64,000 bases of DNA, taken from the NCBI RefSeq assembly GCF_024198175.1, contig NZ_JAJVKV010000004.1, positions 496,001-560,000 on the forward strand, read 5' to 3'. The notes under the pieces were generated by a model. It did not search any database. It saw only the letters and a program-made list of their open reading frames with translations, and was not told the origin of the DNA. The position numbers and the translations under genes were made by a program. Below, piece after piece: positions 7,479 to 15,563 of the stretch. The stretch is from Pyxidicoccus xibeiensis. GTDB taxonomy: Bacteria > Myxococcota > Myxococcia > Myxococcales > Myxococcaceae. Positions within the stretch are counted from its first letter, which is position 1; each line of letters begins with the position of its first letter.

Positions 7479-8134
7479 CGTGTCTCCTCCCCCCGGAAGA
7501 ACCACTCCTTGAATGCCTCCTGCTGGCGGGCCTGCTCCTCGGGAGGCAACTGCTTCCACTTCACCCGCTCCGCCGCGAGCGCCCGCTGGTAGCGCACGTC
7601 CGTCTCCTGGGCCCGCGCTTCCTGGGCGGAGGGCTCCGGCGGCGCCTGCGCCAGCTTCGCGGCCAGGTTCAGCGCGGCCAGGTAGCGGCGCTCCTTCTGG
7701 GCACGGGTGTCCGGCGTCGCGTCGAGGTAGGCGCGCTCGGTGCGCGTCACCAGCGCCGCCACGTCCTCCACCGGCTCCTCGCGCAGCAGCGCCTCCTCGT
7801 CCGGCGTCAGCGGCACCAACGCCCGCTCCGCGAACCGGGCCAGCGTGGACGGCGCACCTCCCGCACGCACCACGTCCACCGTCAGGCCACCGCTCCCCTT
7901 CACCTGCTCCACCTGGGGGCGCGCTCCTGGTGCCTCCTTGCGCTCGGGCACGGTGGTAGCTGCCTCACCGCGCGCCGCGACAGGGACCGCACCGCGAGGG
8001 GCCGGCTCGGGCGTGCCGTGCGTTGGCGCGTCCTCCAGCACCCACCTGGGCACCAGCAGTGGAAAGCCCGCGGCAAGCAGCACGATGCCCAGCACCACGC
8101 TCCCCACCCCCGCCATGTCCCTGCGTGCGCGCAT
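7475..8134 (-). CDS. Membrane-anchored helical protein encoded with the metalloprotease
   Basis: 219 residues; ATG at 8134 with GGGGAAGG upstream. One N-terminal transmembrane helix (VGSVVLGIVLLAAGFPLLV) is followed by a Pro/Ala-rich periplasmic linker and a charged, mostly helical C-terminal half (EEALLREEPVEDVAALV to the end). That layout resembles steric or foldase chaperones of secreted hydrolases, with an anchored helix and a long helical arm, but there is no signature motif I can name. It is first in a three-gene operon with 4-bp overlaps throughout, so it probably helps fold or export the protease that follows. Confidence 0.6.
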   Translation of the reverse strand: MRARRDMAGVGSVVLGIVLLAAGFPLLVPRWVLEDAPTHGTPEPAPRGAVPVAARGEAATTVPERKEAPGARPQVEQVKGSGGLTVDVVRAGGAPSTLARFAERALVPLTPDEEALLREEPVEDVAALVTRTERAYLDATPDTRAQKERRYLAALNLAAKLAQAPPEPSAQEARAQETDVRYQRALAAERVKWKQLPPEEQARQQEAFKEWFFRGEETR

Positions 8135-8459
8135 GCCTTCCCCCGCTTGCTGCCCTGCAGCTCTAGCGCCATTTCACGCCCACATCAAACCCATGGGAGG
8201 GCATGCGGCGCGGCGCAGGACACCGGAGGCAGCGACTGTCCGCCGGAAGCGAGGCGGGCGGCCCATGAGGGCCTTCCTTCGTCGGAGCCGAGCGCTCCAG
8301 CGCTTCGAAGCCCCTGACACCGAGCAGTTGGGGCAGGCGACTCCGTGCAGGCACTCGGGCTGTCGCACGGATGACGCTCCCAGGGACGAAGGTCGTGAGC
8401 TCCGGTGCGCCTGACGCACATCGCTTGACCTGGCGCGCCTCCCTTTCGATGGTTGCCCC
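8135..8459. other. Intergenic region between divergent genes
   Basis: 325 bp between the divergent protease operon and the amidotransferase gene; both promoters must lie here. On the plus strand TTGACC at 8424 lies 16 bp before CGATGG, a weak sigma-70 pair that would place the transcript start almost at the ATG at 8460. That gene has no Shine-Dalgarno site, so a leaderless transcript is possible. Nothing else stands out. Confidence 0.4.
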
Positions 8460-9179
8460 ATGTCGGGTGCAACGCCGCGAGCCATCCTCTTCCAGCACGA
8501 TGAACCCGTGAGCGCGGGTGCCCTCGCAGGCGCGCTCACGCGGGCGGGGTTCGCCCTGGAGACCCGCTTCCGCGAGGTACGTCCGGCCGATGCCGAAGCG
8601 GACCTCGTGGTCGTCCTTGGGGGCTTCATGGGCGTCTACGAGGCCGACCAGCATCCCTATCTCCGCGAGGAGCTCGCCCTGTTGGAGCGGCGCCTCCACC
8701 AGCGTCGTCCGAGCCTGGGCGTCTGCCTGGGGGCACAGATGCTCGCCGCGGTCTCCGGCGCGCGTGTCTTTCGGGACCCGAAGGGCATGGTCGTCGGAGC
8801 CCAGGCCATCCACGTCGCGCCGGCTGGACGTCAGCACGCTGTCTTCGCGGGTGGCCCCGCCTCGCTCCTCGTCACGCAATGGCACGGCGACACCTTCGAC
8901 ACCGTGCGCGGCGCGGAGACGCTCGCGTCCTCGGAGCGGCAACCGCAGGAGGTCTTCAGCCTGTCCAACTCGGTGGGCTTCCTGTTCCACCCCGAGGTGG
9001 AGCCCCCGACGCTGGAGTCCTGGGCACGTGCCTTCCCGCAGGCACTGGAGCGCGCGGGCCGCCGGCTCGATGACGTGCTCGCCAGGGACCTGCCCTCTCT
9101 GCGCGAGGCACGCGCCGACAGCGAGGGGCTGCTCCATCGGGTGGCCGGATACTTCGCCCGGGAAGTGACGGCACGCTGA
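8460..9179 (+). CDS. Class I glutamine amidotransferase-like protein
   Basis: 239 residues. The fold of the GMP-synthase-type amidotransferase domain is recognisable: VVVLGGFMGVYE (51-62) for the oxyanion strand, GVCLGAQMLA with the nucleophile Cys, QWHGDTF in the middle, and GFLFHPEVEP with the catalytic His and Glu. The triad is complete. Relatives act on glutamine or gamma-glutamyl compounds, some as stand-alone gamma-glutamyl hydrolases. No synthetase partner lies nearby, so the substrate is unknown. There is no convincing ribosome site. Confidence 0.85.
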   Translation: MSGATPRAILFQHDEPVSAGALAGALTRAGFALETRFREVRPADAEADLVVVLGGFMGVYEADQHPYLREELALLERRLHQRRPSLGVCLGAQMLAAVSGARVFRDPKGMVVGAQAIHVAPAGRQHAVFAGGPASLLVTQWHGDTFDTVRGAETLASSERQPQEVFSLSNSVGFLFHPEVEPPTLESWARAFPQALERAGRRLDDVLARDLPSLREARADSEGLLHRVAGYFAREVTAR

Positions 9180-9254
9180 ACCAGGCCCACGCAGAGCTTG
9201 TCGAGGCCAGTCGGTTTGCCGGCTTCACCCGCGGTCCCGCAGAAGCGCGGCGCC

Positions 9255-9530
9255 GCATGAGCCTCCGCATCGTCAGGAGCCGCGACGCCGCCTCCCGCTC
9301 CGATGCACGGTGGGCCCTGCCTGGGCGTTTGCATCGCAGGAACCGAACGTAGTCTCCCGAGCCAATGAACGATGGGCCCTGCCTGGGCGGTTGCATCGCA
9401 GGAACCGAAACGCTGCCTCTCGCCGCGATGCACGAAGGGCCCTTCCTGAGCCTGCGCATCCTCACGAGCCGCGCCACCTCATGACTTCGTGCGGTGAGGG
9501 CCCTTCGCACTGCGGCGGCGCACGGATGAA
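9255..9530. repeat. Degenerate tandem array, period about 62 bp, four to five copies
   Basis: Within the 569 bp between the amidotransferase and TetR genes, a block is repeated with period 61-64. GGGCCC occurs at 9312, 9374, 9437 and 9498, and GCATCG or GCATCC at 9267, 9331, 9393 and 9456. The middle two copies are the most alike and share most of about 40 bases, including CCTGCCTGGGCG and TTGCATCGCAGGAACCGAA. The period is not a multiple of three and no reading frame is kept across copies, so it is non-coding. Each unit carries the palindrome GGGCCC. Confidence 0.7.
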
Positions 9531-9698
9531 GAGCCCCGACCTCTCGCAAGTGCCGCATGCGGGCCGCTCTTGCAACGCGCCCGGAGGCGGCACGCACGAC
9601 CGCCGTCAGGCCCCAGGTCGAGGCGACAGGTCTTCCCGGGCAACGTCCCCGGTTGGGCGCCGCCCCATGTCAGCCCCACCCTGTAGGAAGGATGAAGC

Positions 9699-9716
9699 GG
9701 AATGAACGTTCATTCC
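9699..9716. promoter_or_regulatory. Perfect 18-bp palindrome, likely TetR operator
   Basis: GGAATGAACGTTCATTCC equals its own reverse complement. It lies 33 bp upstream of the best start of the TetR gene, where an autoregulatory operator is expected for this family. The same motif with a single change occurs at 14348-14365 and 53185-53202. Confidence 0.65.
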
Positions 9717-9748
9717 GGCGGCCAGCCGGCCGGAGGGAGGGGTGGGGC

Positions 9749-12049
9749 ATGTGGATTCGGGAGCACTTCCACGGCACGACGATGATGGCGGCGGCGGGGC
9801 TGCTGGCGCGGCGGGGCTACGAGAATGTCCGGGCCGAGGAGCTGGCGCGGATTGCCCGTGTGTCGGTGGGCACCCTGTACCGCCACTATGGCAACAAGCG
9901 CGGCTTCGCCCTGTCGGTGCGCGACTTCGCCGAGCGCGAGATATGCCGTCTCGCGAGCTTCGAATTCGAGCTCGGGAATCGCCGCTCCGGAGGTTTCCGG
10001 GAGGGCTTCTTCGCCTTCTGGCACCTGCTGGCCCAGGCTGCGCTGCGCCAGCCGGAGCTCTTCTGCTTCACCTTCCTGCACTGGCACCCCGAGGACGCCC
10101 CCGAAGAGGAGCGCGGCTGGCAGGTACGGCAACTGGTGAGAACCGTCCTCTCCCGAGGAGAGAGCCAGGGCGCGCTGGTGTCGGGCTCGGCCGCGGCGAG
10201 AGCATGTCTCGTCTGGGGTTCGCTGGCCGAGCTGGCGCGCGTCGCGACGTGGAGGGCCGACGAGATTTCCGAGGAGGACGTCTTCGCCTCGGCGGAAGCC
10301 CTCTGGCGGGCACTGGGCCCCTCCGAGGGCTCGGAGCCCAGAGGGCCCGGTGGCGGTCTCCCCTCGGACGAAGAGGGTGCTCAGGGAGCAACGTCTCAGG
10401 GTGACCTGACCAGCTCGGCCGATGCCTCCAGCAGTGACTCGGAGACGTCCCCAGGTGAGGCCAATACGGCCGACAGAGATTCGGCAGTGCTCACGCATGA
10501 GGCCAGTGCTTCCAGCAGTCACCTGACGACGCTGCCCCATGAGCCCGAGGCACCCGACAGTGCCCTGGTGACGCTACCCCATGAGCCCAAGGCAGCCGAC
10601 AGTGCCCTGGCGACGCCGCCCCATGAGCCCGAGGCACCCGACAGTGCCCTGCCGACGCTACCCCATGAGCCCAAGGCGCCCGACAGTGCACTGGCAGTGC
10701 CCGCTCGTGAGGCCGACGCATCCAGCAGTGCCGCCGCAGCGCCCTCGCCTGACGACCCGGGGGCTCGGCGGGGCGGAGGAAGCCTCCACCCGGGTGCGTC
10801 AGGTGTCGCGCTTGAGGGCCTCGTTGGGAGCAACCCGCATGGCGGAGGCCGCCGGGAGCCAGCTCGCGACGAGCGCGATGAACACCAGCACCGAGGGCGC
10901 GCCCAGGAAGACGAGCGGGTCGTACGCGGAGACGCCATAGAGCATCGCCGAGAGGGCGCGCGCCATCAGCACCGCTCCCACCAGCCCCACCACGAGCCCG
11001 ACGCCCGTCAGCCGCAGCCCCTGCCCGATGACCATCCGCAGCAGGCTGGAAGGTGTTGCTCCCAGGGCGCTCCGGATGCCCAGCTCCCGGGTGCGCTGGG
11101 CGACCCAGAACGCGAGGATGCCGTAGAGCCCCACGGAGGCCAGCACCATCGCCAGCACGGCGAAGGCGCCGAGCAGCCCGCTGACCACGCGTGCGTGGGC
11201 ATAGCTGTCCTCGACGAGGCCCTCCATCGGGCGCACCTTGAGCATCCGCAAGTAGGGGTCCGCCGCGCGCAGCTCCTGGTACAGCAGCGGCGTGAGCTGC
11301 CCGGTGGGAAGCTCGGACCTCACCACGAGGCTCAACGTGTGCGCAGGCTCCTGGCTCAGCGGCACGTAGACGTCTCCCGAGGGCACCACCGTCAGTCGCT
11401 CCATCGGCACGTCTCCGACGACGCCTACGACCTCGTGTGCTCCGGGCGACTTCCAGGGCAGGTCCAGCTGGAGACGGGCTCCCACGGCGCTCCGGCCCGG
11501 CAGATGGCGGCGTGCGAAGGCCTCGGTGACGACGACCACGCGCGGGCTGTCGGCCGTGTCCAGCGCCCCCGGGTAGCGGCCCTCCTTCAGCGGAATGCCG
11601 AGCGCCTTGAAGTAGCCGTCGGTGACGGACACGTACCCCGCCTGCGCCTTCGACTCCGTGGCGTCCGGGCGGCCCACCACGTGGAAGCCCGTGGTCTGCC
11701 GGTAGTTGCTCCCCGAGAACGGAAGCGCGGTCGTCAGGCCCGCGGCGCTCACTCCGGAAAGCGCCTCCAGCCGGGCGATGAGGCTGCGGGTGACGGCGGC
11801 GGAGGCCTCTTCTCCCGCGTACTTCTCCAGCGGAACGAACACCTCTGCGACGGTGACACCGCGCGGCTCGAAGCCCAGCGGGACATGCTGGAGCCGCCAC
11901 ACCGTCCGGAGCATCAGCCCCGCGCCCACCAGGGGCACCATCGCCAGCGAGAGCTGGACGATGACGAGCATGGACCGGGTGAGGCCCATCGACGTGGCCC
12001 GCGTGCCGCGCGCCATGGGGGCGAGCGCCGCCTGTCCCCGGCCCCGTGA
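9749..12049 (+). CDS. TetR-family regulator with repeat tail and anomalously long open frame
   Basis: The ATG at 9749 follows GGAGGGAGGGG at a good distance. Residues 1-60 are a TetR helix-turn-helix (AAAGLLARRGYENVRAEELARIA, then VSVGTLYRHYGNKRGF). A helical ligand domain ends near residue 195 (about 10330), the normal TetR length. The frame then stays open through a Ser/Ala/Glu-rich segment, four 14-residue repeats of the LPHEPEAPDSAL type (10529-10696), and over 1.2 kb antisense to the ADOP permease gene, stopping only at 12049. Translation of that last part is implausible; a lost stop, a frameshift between about 10330 and 10800, or a sequencing error is likely. The real protein probably ends before 10800. 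It probably represses its own promoter through the palindrome at 9699. Confidence 0.7.
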   Translation: MWIREHFHGTTMMAAAGLLARRGYENVRAEELARIARVSVGTLYRHYGNKRGFALSVRDFAEREICRLASFEFELGNRRSGGFREGFFAFWHLLAQAALRQPELFCFTFLHWHPEDAPEEERGWQVRQLVRTVLSRGESQGALVSGSAAARACLVWGSLAELARVATWRADEISEEDVFASAEALWRALGPSEGSEPRGPGGGLPSDEEGAQGATSQGDLTSSADASSSDSETSPGEANTADRDSAVLTHEASASSSHLTTLPHEPEAPDSALVTLPHEPKAADSALATPPHEPEAPDSALPTLPHEPKAPDSALAVPAREADASSSAAAAPSPDDPGARRGGGSLHPGASGVALEGLVGSNPHGGGRREPARDERDEHQHRGRAQEDERVVRGDAIEHRREGARHQHRSHQPHHEPDARQPQPLPDDHPQQAGRCCSQGAPDAQLPGALGDPEREDAVEPHGGQHHRQHGEGAEQPADHACVGIAVLDEALHRAHLEHPQVGVRRAQLLVQQRRELPGGKLGPHHEAQRVRRLLAQRHVDVSRGHHRQSLHRHVSDDAYDLVCSGRLPGQVQLETGSHGAPARQMAACEGLGDDDHARAVGRVQRPRVAALLQRNAERLEVAVGDGHVPRLRLRLRGVRAAHHVEARGLPVVAPRERKRGRQARGAHSGKRLQPGDEAAGDGGGGLFSRVLLQRNEHLCDGDTARLEAQRDMLEPPHRPEHQPRAHQGHHRQRELDDDEHGPGEAHRRGPRAARHGGERRLSPAP
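10529..10696 (+). repeat. Four tandem 42-bp units in the TetR tail
   Basis: Four direct copies of a 42-bp unit, each reading as 14 residues in the TetR frame: (T)(L/P)PHEP(E/K)A(P/A)DSAL(V/A/P). A fifth, strongly diverged copy (VPAREADASSSAAA) follows. The length keeps frame, which suggests expansion within a translated tail, but the tail lies in the questionable part of the TetR frame. Confidence 0.8.
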
Positions 12050-13213
12050 AGCATGGAGCGCGGGCAGCACGCCCACCAGCGCCGCCGTGGCCACCGAGGT
12101 CAGCGTGGCCGTCACCAGGACGAAGGGCTCGACGCCGGGGCCGGACATCAGCTGCGGCGGGACGAGCGTGCTCAGCCACTCGCGCCCCCAGAGCGCGACG
12201 AGCAGGCCGAGCGCGCCCCCGAGCAGCGCCCGGACCAGGCTCTCCACGAGCACCAGCCGGACCAGTTGGGCCCGGCTCGCGCCGAGCGCGATGCGCACCG
12301 CCATCTCGTGCGCACGCGCGCTCCCCCGTGCGAGCAGGAGGTTGGTGAGGTTGGCGCACCCGAGCAGCAGCAGGAGGGCGGCCACCCCCGTCACCACCTG
12401 GAGCTGCGTGCGGGACTGCTCCACCCAGAGTCCATGCAGGGACTCCAGCGTGGCCCCGGTGCGCTTCTCGCCCGCGACGGGCTCCGCGCCCAGGGCGAGT
12501 TGGGTCAGCTCCGCGCGTGCCTGCTCGGGAGGGAAACCCGGCTGGAGTCGTCCGACGACGCGCAGCGCGCTCTGCTGCTCGGTGGCGGCGTCCAACGACA
12601 GCGGCTTCCAGACCTCCACCTCCGGCTCGAACTGGAAGTCCGCGGGAAGCACGCCCACCACGGTGTGCACCTGGTCATTGAGCACGAGGCTCCGCCCGAG
12701 GACGCCGGGAGCCGCCCCGAACTGCCGCTGCCACAGGGACTGGGAGATGACGGCCTCGCGGTCCCTGCCGGGGACCTCGAGGTCCGCCGCCCACAGACGC
12801 CCCAGCATGGGCCGCACCCCGAGCATGGGCAGCAGCCCGGTGGAGGCCCGTCCCACCATCAGCCGCTCATCGGACTCCGTCCCGGTGAGCAGCTGCTTCC
12901 CACCGTGGAAGCCCTCGATGCGGGAGAAGCTCCGCGCGCCCTCGCGCCAGGCATTCCACACCGGCAGGCTCACCCGGGCCCATTCCTTGTGGGGGCCCGC
13001 GCCCGCGCCGGGGGTGGTGGTCTGGAAGAGGCGGTAGAGCTGGGAGGCCTCCGGGTACGGCAGGGGCCGCCACAGCACCTGGTAGACGGTGCTGAACACC
13101 GCGGTGGTCGCGCCAATCGACAGCGCCAGCGTCGTCACGATGACGGCGGTGAACGCCTTCTCGCGAAACAGGGAGCGGACAGCGAGCCGGAGCTCCTGGA
13201 AGAGGAAGGCCAT
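10799..13213 (-). CDS. ADOP-type ABC transporter permease (MacB/FtsX-like)
   Basis: 804 residues. The N-terminus (ELRLAVRSLFREKAFTAVIVTTLALSIGATTAVFS) and the C-terminus ending VAPNEALKRDT are typical of the acidobacterial duplicated orphan permease group. It has two MacB-type periplasmic domains and two FtsX-like membrane blocks, about eight transmembrane segments in all. The motif A(V/L)FSxVxxVLxxPLPYP is present. No ATP-binding-cassette gene is adjacent, which is usual for ADOP members. Substrates of this group are mostly unknown; drug, peptide or lipoprotein extrusion is inferred. The 3' end lies opposite the open TetR frame. Confidence 0.88.
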   Translation of the reverse strand: MAFLFQELRLAVRSLFREKAFTAVIVTTLALSIGATTAVFSTVYQVLWRPLPYPEASQLYRLFQTTTPGAGAGPHKEWARVSLPVWNAWREGARSFSRIEGFHGGKQLLTGTESDERLMVGRASTGLLPMLGVRPMLGRLWAADLEVPGRDREAVISQSLWQRQFGAAPGVLGRSLVLNDQVHTVVGVLPADFQFEPEVEVWKPLSLDAATEQQSALRVVGRLQPGFPPEQARAELTQLALGAEPVAGEKRTGATLESLHGLWVEQSRTQLQVVTGVAALLLLLGCANLTNLLLARGSARAHEMAVRIALGASRAQLVRLVLVESLVRALLGGALGLLVALWGREWLSTLVPPQLMSGPGVEPFVLVTATLTSVATAALVGVLPALHASRGRGQAALAPMARGTRATSMGLTRSMLVIVQLSLAMVPLVGAGLMLRTVWRLQHVPLGFEPRGVTVAEVFVPLEKYAGEEASAAVTRSLIARLEALSGVSAAGLTTALPFSGSNYRQTTGFHVVGRPDATESKAQAGYVSVTDGYFKALGIPLKEGRYPGALDTADSPRVVVVTEAFARRHLPGRSAVGARLQLDLPWKSPGAHEVVGVVGDVPMERLTVVPSGDVYVPLSQEPAHTLSLVVRSELPTGQLTPLLYQELRAADPYLRMLKVRPMEGLVEDSYAHARVVSGLLGAFAVLAMVLASVGLYGILAFWVAQRTRELGIRSALGATPSSLLRMVIGQGLRLTGVGLVVGLVGAVLMARALSAMLYGVSAYDPLVFLGAPSVLVFIALVASWLPAASAMRVAPNEALKRDT

Positions 13214-13411
13214 TCGAGATGGGGGCGGGCTTGCGGGGGTGCGGAACCGAGAGCGGACCTGAGGCCGTGAGCAACAAGGATGCCACGGCCGTCCGCGCCC
13301 AGATGCAGTCCCGCCAGCCCGGTCCGCCTCGGACGTGCCGCCCTGGATGCCCGGGGAGCGTGCTCGGAAGTGGGAACCCCTGTCCCATTCCCGAGCACCC
13401 TCGCAACACCA

Positions 13412-14080
13412 TCAGGCCTGGGGGACGGGCCGTCCCAGTACGTGGGCCGAGCCGAGCGGCAGTTGCAGCGTGTCGTCCTCGCTGGAGCGGAGGCCCTCGG
13501 CGCCGGGGGCCAGCGGCCGCTCACCGGAGACGAGCTCGCGCGCCCGCGTCACCAGCCACTTCACGCCCCGGAGCGCGTCCTTCACCAGCGCCGCGGGTGC
13601 GGCGCGTGACAGCACCGGCGGCCCCTTCAGCGTCCCCTGCGGCGCGTCGTCGGGCATGGGATTCACGCCCACGCCCAGCTCGTAGACCATCTTCCCGCCG
13701 AGCGTCGCCGTGTAGAGCGCCAGCCCGCACGCGGCCAGCCCCACCACCGCGCTGGTGAGGGTGGGCTCGCGCTTCAGGCGGAAGGCCGTCACGCCGGTGG
13801 CACCCAGCAGGATGACCGCGTTGCCCAGCCCGTGGAGGAAGGTCATGTCCCGGGCGCGCGGCGAATCCAGCCGCACCTCCTGGCTGGCCGCCAGTCCGGC
13901 GACACCCGCGAACAGCCCGCTCAGCGTGCCCGCCACCCACACGCGCCGGGCCACCTTCCCCCAGGCCCCATCGCCCGTGACGACCGAGATGAGGTCCGCC
14001 ACCGCCGCCGTGGGCAGCAGCGCCAGCGGCGCGTGAACCACTGACGGGTGCAGCTCGTGCAGCAACATCTCCCTCTTCAT
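13412..14080 (-). CDS. DUF2231-type inner-membrane protein
   Basis: 222 residues from the ATG at 14080 (AGGAGG upstream). It starts MKREMLLHELHPSVVHAPLALLPTAAV; the HP-x-x-VH-x-P-L-A-L-L-P motif at the head of the first membrane helix marks the DUF2231 family. Four hydrophobic segments span about residues 14-125, and a charged cytoplasmic tail follows. Function is not established; some relatives sit with cytochrome or redox genes. It lies between the ADOP permease and methionine aminopeptidase genes without overlap. Confidence 0.75.
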   Translation of the reverse strand: MKREMLLHELHPSVVHAPLALLPTAAVADLISVVTGDGAWGKVARRVWVAGTLSGLFAGVAGLAASQEVRLDSPRARDMTFLHGLGNAVILLGATGVTAFRLKREPTLTSAVVGLAACGLALYTATLGGKMVYELGVGVNPMPDDAPQGTLKGPPVLSRAAPAALVKDALRGVKWLVTRARELVSGERPLAPGAEGLRSSEDDTLQLPLGSAHVLGRPVPQA

Positions 14081-14204
14081 CGCCTGGCCTCCTGCCTTTG
14101 ACGATGAAGGGTAGGTACCTCGCCGGGGCACGGCAGGGCCCGGCCGCCTGCCCGCCCTGCTCCCGCGGTGCATGCTCCTCTCAGGCCGGAGCGCGTTGGG
14201 GGTT

Positions 14205-14252
14205 GCCTGGAGGACCGGTCTCCGAGCCGGTGGCAGGCGCCCGCCTCCAGGC
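14205..14252. terminator. Long hairpin downstream of methionine aminopeptidase
   Basis: GCCTGGAGG (14205-14213) pairs with CCTCCAGGC (14244-14252), and ACCGG/CCGGT pair inside the loop. It lies between the stop of the aminopeptidase gene and the DUF2231 gene, both on the minus strand. There is no T-run, so termination is only suggested. Confidence 0.35.
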
Positions 14253-14299
14253 GGCGTGGCGAGGCCTTGCCCCAGGACAGGGGAACGTCTTCGGCGGAC

Positions 14300-15169
14300 T
14301 CAGCGTGGGGTGGCCCGCTCCCCCGCCTCCCCCGGGAGCGGGGGAGTGGAAGGAACGTTCATTCCGCCCGGCAGCGAAGCGACCCGGCTGGGAGACACGG
14401 GGATGGACAGCGGCAGCTCCTGGCGGGTGAGCACCTCGCAGCCCTCGCGGGTGACGAGGAGGGTGTGCTCGAACTGGGCGGAGAGGCTCCCGTCCTCCGT
14501 CACCACCGTCCAGCCGTCGGGGAGCAGGCGGATGCCCTTGCGCCCCAGGTTCACCATGGGCTCGATGGTGATGACCATGCCCGAGCGCAGCTTCAGGCCC
14601 GTGCCGCGCCGGCCCACGTGGGACACGACGGGAGGCGCATGCATCTGGTGGCCGATGCCATGGCCCCCGAACTCCTCCACCACGCTGCAGCCCTCCTTGT
14701 GGGCCAGCTCCTCGATGGCCGCGCCGATGTCGCCCAGCCTCGCGCCATGGCGCACCACAGCGATTCCCGCGTCCCGGCACCGGCGCGCCACGTCCGCGAC
14801 GTGCCGCGCCTCCGCCGACACCTCACCGATGAGGAACGTGGCCGAGGTGTCCCCATGGAAGCCATCCAGGAACGTCGTCACGTCCACGTTGATGATGTCT
14901 CCGGGGGCCAGGTGCTCGTCCGGGCGGGGGATGCCGTGGCACACGACGTGGTTGCGGCTGGTGCACACCGTCGCCGGGAAGCCGTGGAAGCCGAGCTGGC
15001 TGGGCCTGCCGCCCCGGCGGGCCGTGTCCTCGCGCACCCACGCATCGATGTCGGCGGTGGAGATGCCAGGAGCCAGGCGGGACGCGACGTAGGCCAGCGT
15101 GCCCGCCGCGGCCTGACTCGCGCGGCGCAGGCGCTCCACCTCCGCGCCCTTGAACAGTGGAATCGACAT
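14300..15169 (-). CDS. map: Type I methionine aminopeptidase
   Basis: 289 residues from the ATG at 15169; a GTG at 15199 would add ten. It removes the initiator Met from nascent proteins. All five metal ligands are visible in order: Asp in INVDVTT, Asp in HGDTSATF, His in GGHGIGHQMHAPP, Glu in TIEPM and Glu in QFEHTLLV. The substrate-loop His of CHGIP is also present. After the usual C-terminus (EVLT) there is an extra tail of about 40 residues (ending GEAGERATPR) rich in Pro/Ser that is not part of the fold. That tail contains the second copy of the 18-bp palindrome. The genome probably carries other map copies, so this may be a secondary enzyme. Confidence 0.92.
   Translation of the reverse strand: MSIPLFKGAEVERLRRASQAAAGTLAYVASRLAPGISTADIDAWVREDTARRGGRPSQLGFHGFPATVCTSRNHVVCHGIPRPDEHLAPGDIINVDVTTFLDGFHGDTSATFLIGEVSAEARHVADVARRCRDAGIAVVRHGARLGDIGAAIEELAHKEGCSVVEEFGGHGIGHQMHAPPVVSHVGRRGTGLKLRSGMVITIEPMVNLGRKGIRLLPDGWTVVTEDGSLSAQFEHTLLVTREGCEVLTRQELPLSIPVSPSRVASLPGGMNVPSTPPLPGEAGERATPR
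14348..14365. promoter_or_regulatory. Second copy of the 18-bp palindrome
   Basis: On the minus strand it reads GGAATGAACGTTCCTTCC, one base different from the TetR-upstream site and identical to the copy at 53185. It lies inside the 3' tail of the aminopeptidase gene, where it encodes GGMNVPS. A regulatory role at this position is unproven. Confidence 0.4.
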
Positions 15170-15272
15170 GCCGCCAAGGTGGCGTCCAACCGGGCACACC
15201 GTCCAATGCTGTTTCGGTATGGCCGGGGTGCGCCACGTGTACCGGCCCCGGCCCGCACGCTAGGATGGGGGC

Positions 15273-15551
15273 GTGAGCCTCACGCACCTCCAGTCCTTCG
15301 TCGCCGTGGCCGAGGAGTGCCACGTGGGCCGCGCCGCGAAGCGGCTCCACCTCACCCAGCCGCCGCTCAGCCGCCACATCCTCTGCCTGGAGGACGAGCT
15401 GGGCACCCGCCTGTTCGAGCGGACGCGCCAGGGCATGCGCCTGCTACCGGCGGGTGAGGCCTTCCTCCTCCACGCGCGTCGCATCCTCGCGGAGGTCGAC
15501 GCTGCCGTGCACACCGTGAAGGGCCTCACCGCCAGTCGCCCGGGCGGCTGA
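15273..15551 (+). CDS. Truncated LysR-type regulator, DNA-binding domain only
   Basis: 92 residues from a GTG. LTHLQSFVAVAEECHVGRAAKRLHLTQPPLSRHI and LEDELGTRLFERTRQGMRLLPAGEAFL form a complete LysR winged helix-turn-helix plus linker helix. The protein then stops (TASRPGG) where the roughly 200-residue effector domain should start. The next gene begins 12 bp away on the other strand, so the missing part has been deleted rather than shifted out of frame. It may be a remnant or a stand-alone DNA-binding protein. It is divergent from methionine aminopeptidase. Confidence 0.8.
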   Translation: MSLTHLQSFVAVAEECHVGRAAKRLHLTQPPLSRHILCLEDELGTRLFERTRQGMRLLPAGEAFLLHARRILAEVDAAVHTVKGLTASRPGG

Positions 15552-15563
15552 GGCGGGCCGTGC

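Noticed and set aside
5772-7592. 606-codon plus-strand frame opposite the metalloprotease
   Set aside because: Composition is typical of antisense shadows (Arg/Val/His-rich) and the protease motifs are on the minus strand.
9255-9530. The 62-bp array as a CRISPR
   Set aside because: Repeats are degenerate along their whole length with no unique spacers, and no cas gene is nearby.
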